Origin: an uncultured Eubacteriales bacterium
GTDB lineage: Bacteria; Bacillota; Clostridia; Oscillospirales; Acutalibacteraceae
Length of the DNA: 64,000 bases
Assembly (NCBI GenBank): GCA_934525065.1
Contig: CAKSYX010000006.1
Span: forward strand, 12,984 to 76,983
Direction: 5' to 3'
Part shown: piece by piece, positions 58,539-64,000 of the stretch
Position numbering within the stretch: position 1 is the stretch's first letter
Layout: every line of letters starts with the position of its first letter
The notes under the pieces: generated by a model
What the model was told of the DNA's origin: nothing
The model's input: only the letters and a program-made list of their open reading frames with translations
The model's database searches: none
Position numbers and translations under genes: made by a program

Positions 58539-58668
58539 ATACTTCACAGTCCTTTTATTGGTTTTCCGCTTTTATATCAATTCGATTATATCCGACATTC
58601 TTTCCGGTGTCAACGAGTTCGCAGAAAAAAGGCCGCACCGAACGGCGCAGCCCATGATGCAAAACAAA

Positions 58669-59709
58669 TCAGTTATAAAGATAGCTGTTCGCAAAATCGA
58701 ACGCTTCGTTCCACGCCGTTTCTCCTTCGGGGAGTTTGTTGCCGAAGAGCTGAAAAACGTGCCACATTCCGGTGTACTCGGTGAATGTTACGTCAACGCC
58801 GGCGTTCTTCATTTTTTCGCTGACAGTCAACGAATCGCTGTAAAGTACCTCTGAGGTGCCAACCTGAATGAGCGTTGGGCAAAAACCGTCAAACTCGGAG
58901 TAAAGAGGGGAGAGCAGTGGATCGTGAAGGTCGGTGTCTGCGGCGTAAAGCCTTGCAAGGTCGGTGACTTCAATTTCAACCTCGTTGCCTTCCTTGATTC
59001 CGAACATCGGGTCTTTATAGATGTTGCTCGTGTAGGTTTCGCCCTCGGCGGCGAGGTCGCACCACGGAGACATCGTGACCGCCGCGGCCGGCAGCTCTTT
59101 GCCTTCGTTCCTCAGCGAAAGAATTAGCCCGAGCGTGAGGTTTCCGCCTGCGCTGTCGCCGGTAACAACAACGTCCTCTGCGTCGTATCCGCTTGAGGTT
59201 ATCCATTCCCAACCGTCAATAACGTCGTCGAGTGCACCGGGAAAGACCGTCTCGGGCGCAAGGCGATAGTCGATCATAACGACCGTTGCGCCGCCGCAGT
59301 TTTCAGACCACGTTTCGGCCTGCCAGCGGTAAAGGTCCTGCATTCCGAAGATGAATGCGCCGCCGTGAATCTGATAGATGACCTTGTCGTTGTTTTCGCC
59401 GTCTTTTTTGGTGATTATCTCAAGGGCGCAGTTTTCAAGCTCCTGCTTTGTGTAGGTATATTCGCGCGAGGGAACATAGATGCTCGGCGTGGTTGTAATT
59501 TTTCCCGCCATGCTTTTGAAGAGGGTTCCGCCGCCTTTTGGGTCAATGGTGTGCATGAGGGTGCGTATGCTCTCCCTTGCAACGAGCGACTTGAAGGAGA
59601 GGTCGGTGTCCGCCGCAAAGGACGAGAGCAGACCGAGCGAAATTCCGATTGAAATGAGGACGGCAACCGCCTTTTTCATATAAACTTTCAGTGCGTCAAA
59701 AAGGTTCAT
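58669..59709 (-). CDS. Exported alpha/beta-hydrolase (hormone-sensitive-lipase family esterase)
   Basis: The 346-residue esterase has a signal peptide or anchor (KKAVAVLISIGISLGLLSSFAA, after ten residues) and the HSL-family motifs: oxyanion HGGAFIFG, nucleophile GDSAGGN, then the acid (SEVLYSDS) and histidine (GMWHVFQLFG). It should hydrolyse short acyl or acetyl esters outside the cell, such as those on plant polysaccharides. GGAG lies seven bases before the ATG. It is on the same strand as the beta-helix and LRR genes, but separated by about 130-170 bases on each side. Confidence 0.9.
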   Translation of the reverse strand: MNLFDALKVYMKKAVAVLISIGISLGLLSSFAADTDLSFKSLVARESIRTLMHTIDPKGGGTLFKSMAGKITTTPSIYVPSREYTYTKQELENCALEIITKKDGENNDKVIYQIHGGAFIFGMQDLYRWQAETWSENCGGATVVMIDYRLAPETVFPGALDDVIDGWEWITSSGYDAEDVVVTGDSAGGNLTLGLILSLRNEGKELPAAAVTMSPWCDLAAEGETYTSNIYKDPMFGIKEGNEVEIEVTDLARLYAADTDLHDPLLSPLYSEFDGFCPTLIQVGTSEVLYSDSLTVSEKMKNAGVDVTFTEYTGMWHVFQLFGNKLPEGETAWNEAFDFANSYLYN

Positions 59710-59850
59710 AGCTGTTCTCCTGTCAAAAATTTTATACAGAAACGTGTTCGTTGTCTCTGAACATGGTTTGATTATATATTATGTTAACAAAATATTAACT
59801 CTCGTTCAGAATCAAAATGAAAAATGATAAGATTTTTGAACAGGAGGAGA

Positions 59851-59888
59851 AAACAGCCCTGAATCCGGGGTGCGATTCAGGGCTGTTT
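59851..59888. terminator. Terminator of the LRR protein gene
   Basis: A 14-base stem AACAGCCCTGAATC / GATTCAGGGCTGTT with an eight-base loop; on the minus strand TTTTCTCC follows. The stop codon at 59877-59879 lies within the stem. Confidence 0.8.
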
Positions 59889-61334
59889 CGGGCGTAAGGC
59901 TCTTTTGCCGAGCAGATTGAACAATTTTTTAAGAAGTTCAATTATCTGCTTAAAGAACGCAACAAAGGCGTTGTCATCGTCATTGTTTTTGTCATCTGAC
60001 GGTGTATCGGGTTCGGTAGGCTCTTCCGGCTGAGCGGCGAGCTTTTCCTCGCAACGGTCGCAGATTCCGTCATTGTCCTCATCTGTATGACCGAGAGCCG
60101 GGAGAGTGACCGTATATGTATCGCCGCAGGAGCAGGCGCGAACTTCGTAACCTATTGAAAGACAGCTAGGCTGAACATATGTTTTAACAGTGTAGAAATG
60201 AACGTGCTCTTCCTTGTCGAGCGAAACAAAGTCAAATCCGTTGAGCAGGGCATAAACTTCGGCGGATGAATGTTCATAGCCTTTGATTGTGAAACCTTCG
60301 TAAGGAATATCATTTTCGTCATAACCGAAAGCGTAGTTTCCTATGCTTATCTGTCTGCTTTCAAATGTCATAGTCTTCATTCCTGAACAACCCTGAAATG
60401 CGCTTTCGCTTATTACTCTGACATTTTGGGGCATTGTAATGTTTTCGAGTCCTTTACAACCGTAGAACGTACCGCTTCGTATGATTTTTATGTTGGCGCC
60501 TAGAGTCACGCTTGTAAGGGAGGTGCAACCGCTGAACGCAGAAACGCCAACGCTTGTTACGCTGTCCGGAATTGTTACGCTTGTAAGGGAGGTGCAATCA
60601 CTGAATGCTTCAAAGCCAATGCTCGTCACGCTGTCCGGTATTGTTATGCTTGTAAGGGAGGTGCAACCGCTGAACACAAAATCGCCAATGCTCGTTACGC
60701 CGCTGCCGATAGTAACGCTTGTTAGTCCGCTACAATGTGAGAACGCAGCTACGCCAATATTCGTTACGCTGTCCGGAATAGTTATGCTTGTCAGTCTGGT
60801 GCAACCACTGAATGCGCCATCGCCAATGCTCGTCACGCTGTTGCCGATTATCACAGATTTGACATTTGCTCCCGCAAAGGCGTAGCCATCTATCACTTTA
60901 ACATTATCACTGAAAACAACATCAATTCCGTCTCCGGAGGTCCCGGCATCTGTGAATACACAAGAATCTTCGCTAAAACCTTTAACGTTTTCCGCATTCC
61001 AGTTGATTTTAGTCAGTCCGGAGCAACCTTGGAATGCATAATCGCCAATATTCGTCACGCTGTCCGGAATAGTTAAGCTTGTCAGCTCGGTGCAACCGCT
61101 GAACGCATAATAGCCAATGCTCGTCACCGGATATTCATCAATGCTTTCCGGTATGTTCGCAGTTACGATGTCGTTGTTGGCATCGGTAATGGTAACTTCA
61201 CCGTTGCTGATTTTGTAATACATGCCCGTGCTGCCGTATTCCGTGCCGTTATAAGCACTCGCTCCAACCGCAAGGAGACATAGCAGAACTATGATAATTG
61301 CGGTCAAGACTAATGTTTTTTTTATACTTTTCAT
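59877..61334 (-). CDS. Exported BspA-type leucine-rich repeat protein
   Basis: The 485-residue protein has a signal peptide (KKTLVLTAIIIVLLCLLAVGASAY), about ten LRR_5 repeats of 23 residues (consensus SIGxxAFSGCTSLTSVTIPDSVT), and a C-terminal segment with two cysteine pairs (ACSCGDTY, GICDRCEEKL). An acidic linker (EEPTEPDTPSDDKNNDDD) and a hydrophobic/amphipathic end follow. BspA-like proteins are surface adhesins; how this one is held is unclear, as there is no LPxTG or SLH. The ATG at 61334 follows AGGAGG. Confidence 0.9.
   Translation of the reverse strand: MKSIKKTLVLTAIIIVLLCLLAVGASAYNGTEYGSTGMYYKISNGEVTITDANNDIVTANIPESIDEYPVTSIGYYAFSGCTELTSLTIPDSVTNIGDYAFQGCSGLTKINWNAENVKGFSEDSCVFTDAGTSGDGIDVVFSDNVKVIDGYAFAGANVKSVIIGNSVTSIGDGAFSGCTRLTSITIPDSVTNIGVAAFSHCSGLTSVTIGSGVTSIGDFVFSGCTSLTSITIPDSVTSIGFEAFSDCTSLTSVTIPDSVTSVGVSAFSGCTSLTSVTLGANIKIIRSGTFYGCKGLENITMPQNVRVISESAFQGCSGMKTMTFESRQISIGNYAFGYDENDIPYEGFTIKGYEHSSAEVYALLNGFDFVSLDKEEHVHFYTVKTYVQPSCLSIGYEVRACSCGDTYTVTLPALGHTDEDNDGICDRCEEKLAAQPEEPTEPDTPSDDKNNDDDNAFVAFFKQIIELLKKLFNLLGKRALRPKQP
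60494..60885 (-). repeat. Tandem 69-base repeats within the LRR gene
   Basis: GTAAGGGAGGTGCAA recurs at 60514, 60583 and 60652, with diverged copies at 60721 and 60790: a strict 69-base period equal to one 23-residue LRR. The three most similar units suggest recent duplication or exchange. Confidence 0.85.
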
Positions 61335-61413
61335 TTCTTTTCCTCCTTCGTTCGTTATACGAACACAATAAAATTTAAAGCGGTAAAACGCTTTTATTCC
61401 GCTTTCGATGAAA

Positions 61414-61442
61414 AGTATATCACAAAAGAAAATACTTGTCAA
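61414..61442 (-). promoter_or_regulatory. Consensus promoter of the LRR protein gene
   Basis: TTGACA (61437-61442) and TATACT (61414-61419) on the minus strand with 17 bases between: a near-perfect housekeeping promoter. Confidence 0.8.
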
Positions 61443-61459
61443 CAAAACTATACATCAAT

Positions 61460-61475
61460 TGATAATTATTTATCA
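61460..61475. promoter_or_regulatory. Palindrome between the LRR and XRE genes (candidate operator)
   Basis: TGATAATTATTTATCA is an inverted repeat of TGATAA around TTAT. A half-related copy, ATAATTATCAC, follows at about 61489. It lies between the divergent LRR and XRE genes, 18 bases upstream of the LRR -35, and could be the binding site of the XRE protein. Confidence 0.4.
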
Positions 61476-61510
61476 CTCCCGGTCGTTTATAATTATCACG
61501 AGGTGAGGAT

Positions 61511-61798
61511 ATGCTCTACGACACGATAAAGGCATTGCGCGAAAGCGCAGGGTATTCGCAGGCGGAGCTTGCAAAAAAGCTTGACGTAACAAGAAGCTCG
61601 GTCAATGCGTGGGAGATGGGCGTTTCAACCCCAACGACCTATTACATCATCGCGCTCTCAAAGCTGTTTCATGTTTCCGCCGATTATATTCTCGGCCTTG
61701 AAAGCGAATGCTCGGTAAGCATTGACGGTTATAGCAAAGAACAGCTTGATATTCTCTATTCTCTCCTTAAATATTTTGACAGCCAGAATAAAAAATAA
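61511..61798 (+). CDS. XRE-family helix-turn-helix regulator
   Basis: The 95-residue protein has a Cro/CI-type HTH over residues 5-62: LRESAGYSQAELAKKLDVTRSSVNAWEMGVSTP, then FHVSADYILGLE. A short C-terminal region (YSKEQLDILYSLLKYF) may dimerize. It is divergent from the LRR gene with a palindrome between them, so it may control itself and that surface protein; this is inference. GAGGTGAGG precedes the ATG. Confidence 0.9.
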   Translation: MLYDTIKALRESAGYSQAELAKKLDVTRSSVNAWEMGVSTPTTYYIIALSKLFHVSADYILGLESECSVSIDGYSKEQLDILYSLLKYFDSQNKK

Positions 61799-61831
61799 CG
61801 CAGCCGAAAAAAACTCGGCTGCGTTCTCTTT
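61797..61831 (+). terminator. Terminator after the XRE gene
   Basis: AACGCAGCCGA pairs with TCGGCTGCGTT (61815-61825), followed by CTCTTTCTT. Confidence 0.75.
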
Positions 61832-61832
61832 C

Positions 61833-61861
61833 TTGACAATCTCACCTTTTCGCGATACAAT
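61833..61861 (+). promoter_or_regulatory. Promoter of queT
   Basis: TTGACA (61833-61838) and TACAAT (61856-61861), 17 bases apart; the RNA would begin at the structured leader. Confidence 0.8.
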
Positions 61862-61865
61862 ACCC

Positions 61866-61955
61866 ACAGTCAGTTCGAGACCTTCCTGACTTGAACACCA
61901 AGGTGCAAAGCGGCACCATCGGTGCTCTAAATCAAAACTAAAGGAGTAATTTAAA
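61866..61955 (+). promoter_or_regulatory. Probable preQ1 riboswitch (class III-like)
   Basis: A leader of about 90 bases directly before a QueT-type gene. AGTCAG pairs with CTGACT and GTTC with GAAC; GGTGC can pair with GCACC, which in turn can pair with a second GGTGC, giving alternative stems. It ends in an A-rich tail and the ribosome site AAAGGAG. PreQ1-III riboswitches are known before queT in Faecalibacterium and relatives. I could not match the class by consensus, so it rests on context and fold. Confidence 0.5.
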
Positions 61956-61956
61956 A

Positions 61957-62496
61957 ATGAAAGCAAAAAACAAAAAAGCACCCCTGCTTCTTGCGCAGGC
62001 GGCGCTCATTGCGGCTATGTATGCCGTGCTCACGTTCGCTCAACAGCTCATTTTGCCCGGAACCGCGTCAATGGCGGTTCAGTATCGGCTCTCCGAGGCG
62101 CTGATGGTGCTCTGCCTGTTCACCCCGGCGGCTGTACCCGGCCTTACACTCGGCTGTTTTGCGGCGAATTTTCTTTTTATGTCGGCTCTTCCGGTCGATA
62201 TGATCTTCGGCTCTCTTGCAACGCTGCTTGCGGCCGTTTCAATGCGGCTGCTTCGCAAGGTGCAGATAAAGGGCTTTCCGGCTCTTTCGCTTTTGATGCC
62301 GGCCCTTTTCAACGGCGTAATAGTCGGCGCGGAGATCGAAGTCTTTTTCATCGACGGGCCGTTCCATTTCGGAAGCTTTTTGGCGCAGGGCGGGCTTGTT
62401 GCCCTCGGCGAGCTTGCGGTGATGTTTACCGCCGGCGCAGCGTTCTTTTTTGCCCTCAAAAAGCTTGCGGGTCGTTTGCCGTATTTTGATTTGTAA
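61957..62496 (+). CDS. queT: QueT-family queuosine-precursor transporter (ECF S component)
   Basis: The 179-residue membrane protein has about six hydrophobic segments and QueT-family features: LAQAALIAAMYAVLTF, YRLSEALMVLCLFTPAAVPGLTLGCFAANF, and ALFNGVIVGAEIEVFF. It takes up preQ1 or a related queuine precursor with the shared ECF module, allowing tRNA queuosine modification without full synthesis. AAAGGAG lies 8-9 bases before the ATG. Its 3' end overlaps the convergent methyltransferase gene by 41 bases. Confidence 0.9.
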   Translation: MKAKNKKAPLLLAQAALIAAMYAVLTFAQQLILPGTASMAVQYRLSEALMVLCLFTPAAVPGLTLGCFAANFLFMSALPVDMIFGSLATLLAAVSMRLLRKVQIKGFPALSLLMPALFNGVIVGAEIEVFFIDGPFHFGSFLAQGGLVALGELAVMFTAGAAFFFALKKLAGRLPYFDL

Positions 62497-63652
62497 TAAC
62501 CTGTTTGATATAATCTTCTGAAAGTCTCAACAGCGTCTGAGTTGTTCCGTATTTTTCGCAAAGAGCCGAAAGGTCGGAAAGCCCGGGCGTTTTTTCTTTC
62601 TTCAGTTCACAGCGCAGCATGAGGTTTTTCGGTGAATGTTCAAAGTCAACAAACTCAATTACATCTGTTTGGTAGCCGAAACGCCTGAGAATTTCCGCAC
62701 GCAGCGAATCCGTGAAAAGGGCACAGAAGCGCTCTTTGATCAGCCCATGTGAAAGCAGAAGGTCAAAGTCGCCGCCTTTTTTGATTTGGGCGTTGACCTC
62801 GTGCTGACAGCAGGGGACAGAGAAGATGTTTTTGATTCTGTTCTCGATTGCGTAAAACAGCGCATAGTCGGTCGCAATGTCGCAGGCGTGCAGGGTGATT
62901 ATCATGTCTGCCTTCCCGGTGAAAACGCGGTCGCTCGTCACGTCGTTGACAAAAAACTCAAGGTTTTCATAGCCGTATCTTTTTGCAATTGCGTTGCAGT
63001 TTTCAACAACGTCCTTTTTGAGGTCGAAGCCGACAACGTGCGCCTTGATGTTCTTGATTTTCGTGAAGTAATAATAGACAATGAACGTGAGATACGACTT
63101 TCCGCAGCCGAAGTCAAGAATCGTTATTTCGCTGAGATTGCTTTTTGAAAAACAGTCGTCAATCAACTCAATGAAGCGGTTGATCTGCTTGTATTTGTCA
63201 TACTTGCTGTTGATTATTTTGAAGTCCTTTGAAAAAATTCCGAGGTCAACGAGCGCCGGAATGTTTTCTCCCTCGCGCAAAAGATAGGTCTTTACGCGGT
63301 TGTGCTCTTTCTTTTGAGCTTTGGCGGTGTTTGCGCTTTCTTTGCGTTTGGTCTTATCCGGGAAAATCGTGTAATGAATGCTCGTTCCCTCTGCGGTGAG
63401 CACAGCCTGGCGAAAGTTCTTTTCTCCGGTTTCTTCAACCCACGAAAGGAACTCTTCAGGTTCAAGGTTCTTGTGGAAAACCTGCGCACCCTTGAACTGC
63501 TCAAGCTGCCATTTTGTTTTGCCGCCCTTTGCGGCGAACGGTCTTGCGTTTACCTTTGAAAATTCAAAGCCGGCGTTTTTCCTCTCGCTGAAAACGAGTC
63601 TGATTATTTTGCCCGAAAGCGAGGAAATGTCTCTTGCAATTACCGAATTCAT
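62456..63652 (-). CDS. SAM-dependent methyltransferase (Methyltransf_32-like)
   Basis: The 398-residue protein has a distinct N-terminal domain (about 1-165) and a class I methyltransferase fold with motif I ITILDFGCGKSYLTF, VVGFDLKKDVVE, FVNDVTSD and IITLHACDIATDYAL. It resembles the bacterial relatives of METTL25/RRNAD1-type proteins; the substrate is unknown, possibly RNA. The ATG at 63652 follows GGAG at eight bases. The gene lies between a terminator and the tail-to-tail overlap with queT. Confidence 0.85.
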   Translation of the reverse strand: MNSVIARDISSLSGKIIRLVFSERKNAGFEFSKVNARPFAAKGGKTKWQLEQFKGAQVFHKNLEPEEFLSWVEETGEKNFRQAVLTAEGTSIHYTIFPDKTKRKESANTAKAQKKEHNRVKTYLLREGENIPALVDLGIFSKDFKIINSKYDKYKQINRFIELIDDCFSKSNLSEITILDFGCGKSYLTFIVYYYFTKIKNIKAHVVGFDLKKDVVENCNAIAKRYGYENLEFFVNDVTSDRVFTGKADMIITLHACDIATDYALFYAIENRIKNIFSVPCCQHEVNAQIKKGGDFDLLLSHGLIKERFCALFTDSLRAEILRRFGYQTDVIEFVDFEHSPKNLMLRCELKKEKTPGLSDLSALCEKYGTTQTLLRLSEDYIKQVITNQNTANDPQAF

Positions 63653-63663
63653 GAATACCACTC

Positions 63664-63742
63664 CAAAAAAAAACAGGCGGTTCCGAACGGAAAGTGCACC
63701 GAAAAACACGGTGGTCTTTCCGCCGAAACCGCTTTTTGTTCT
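63664..63742 (-). terminator. Terminator of the zinc-ribbon gene
   Basis: A long imperfect minus-strand hairpin (GCGGTTTCGG ... CGGAACCGCC with inner GGAAAG/CTTTCC and CACCG/CGGTG) is followed by nine T. Confidence 0.8.
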
Positions 63743-63751
63743 CAGCAAAAA

Positions 63752-64000
63752 TTATTCAGCGTCTGCTTCCTTCATTTTTGCGAAGCACTCGCTGCAATAA
63801 ACAGCTCTGCCCTCGGTGGGCTTAAAGGGAACCTTGGCTTCGCCGCCGCAGCTTGCGCAGGTGGCGGTGAACATTTCGCGTTCCGGTTTGGCGGCGTTCT
63901 TGCGGGCGTTGCGGCATTCCTTGCAGCGCTGGGGCTCATTCTGGAAGCCCTTTTCTGCGTAGAATTCCTGCTCACCGGCGGTGAAAACGAATTCCTTGCC
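63752..64000 (-). CDS. Zinc-ribbon protein (N-terminus outside the window)
   Basis: Reading back from the window edge, 82 residues are seen: GKEFVFTAGEQEFYAEKGF, then C-x2-C (CKECRNARK), C-x2-C (ATCASCGGEAKVPF) and C-x2-C (VYCSECF), ending MKEADAE. This is the small zinc-ribbon protein family with a CxxCGKEF-type ribbon at the missing N-terminus (zf-trcl type), common in Clostridia. The role is unknown; nucleic acid binding is usually assumed. Confidence 0.8.
   Translation of the reverse strand, partial: GKEFVFTAGEQEFYAEKGFQNEPQRCKECRNARKNAAKPEREMFTATCASCGGEAKVPFKPTEGRAVYCSECFAKMKEADAE

Noticed and set aside
60494..60885. CRISPR-like regular repeats
   Set aside because: The period is an uninterrupted 69 bases within a coding frame and the units are contiguous LRR codons; there are no unique spacers and no cas genes.
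61866..61955. preQ1-I riboswitch
   Set aside because: The tail AAAACTAAAGGAG looks like class I, but the required small hairpin with the C-rich loop directly before it is absent.

Overview
The window looks like a chromosomal segment of a Gram-positive anaerobe of the class Clostridia, probably an Oscillospiraceae/Ruminococcaceae-type gut bacterium. Evidence: AGGAGG-type ribosome sites with several TTG/GTG starts, TTGACA/TATAAT promoters, two T-box leaders, Firmicutes gene orders (era-yqzL-recO, rpsO-pnp, recA-recX-rimO-pgsA, cysE-cysS), a bifurcating-type [FeFe]-hydrogenase operon, LCP and BspA-like surface proteins, and MutS2. No tRNA, rRNA, CRISPR array, transposase or intact prophage was seen. 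Assignment to genus is not possible from what I can see.

Layout. 1-4.4 kb (minus): nucleoside salvage, deoC-deoD-deoB-cdd plus a BMP-family nucleoside-binding lipoprotein cut by the window edge. 4.4-7.9 kb: prfB (without the usual programmed frameshift), a zinc-ribbon/DUF2628 membrane protein, galU. 7.9-11.2 kb (minus): acyl-CoA synthetase and an LCP cell-wall transferase. 11.5-13.6 kb: DUF2804 protein and a PanE-like reductase. 13.7-18.8 kb: an operon under a leucine-type T-box, encoding a LeuA-like protein that has lost its catalytic residues, a fused TIM-barrel/acyl-CoA ligase and an amidohydrolase; this is the most unusual metabolic unit here. 18.8-21.7 kb: rpsO-pnp with structured leaders. 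21.8-27.9 kb: ECF S component, EamA transporter, era, yqzL, recO, mutS2. 27.9-28.8 kb: a dispersed repeat plus a phage holin pair. 28.8-32.5 kb: recA-recX-rimO-pgsA with a LexA-like box. 32.5-37.8 kb: cysteine T-box, cysE-cysS-murI, patatin, PPC-domain protein, upp. 37.8-38.3 kb: long copy of the dispersed repeat. 38.5-41.9 kb: ABC transporter whose permease carries a large M1-peptidase-like outer domain.

42.0-51.1 kb (minus): a P-type ATPase behind a yybP-ykoY (Mn2+) riboswitch; then mgtE, a heterodimeric ABC exporter and a NUDIX hydrolase. mgtE is preceded by a 27-codon leader ORF inside a switch-like RNA fold, resembling in logic, not in sequence, the enterobacterial mgtL system. 51.2-56.3 kb: hndA - HATPase - hndB - hndC - hndD, a multimeric NAD(P)-linked [FeFe] hydrogenase. 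56.3-61.3 kb (minus): three exported proteins (beta-helix, esterase, BspA-type LRR). 61.4-64 kb: XRE regulator, queT behind a probable preQ1 leader, a methyltransferase and a truncated zinc-ribbon gene.

The strongest candidates for something undescribed are the Leu-T-box operon with a pseudo-LeuA, and the mgtE leader peptide/RNA switch. The holin pair bracketed by repeat ends is a third.
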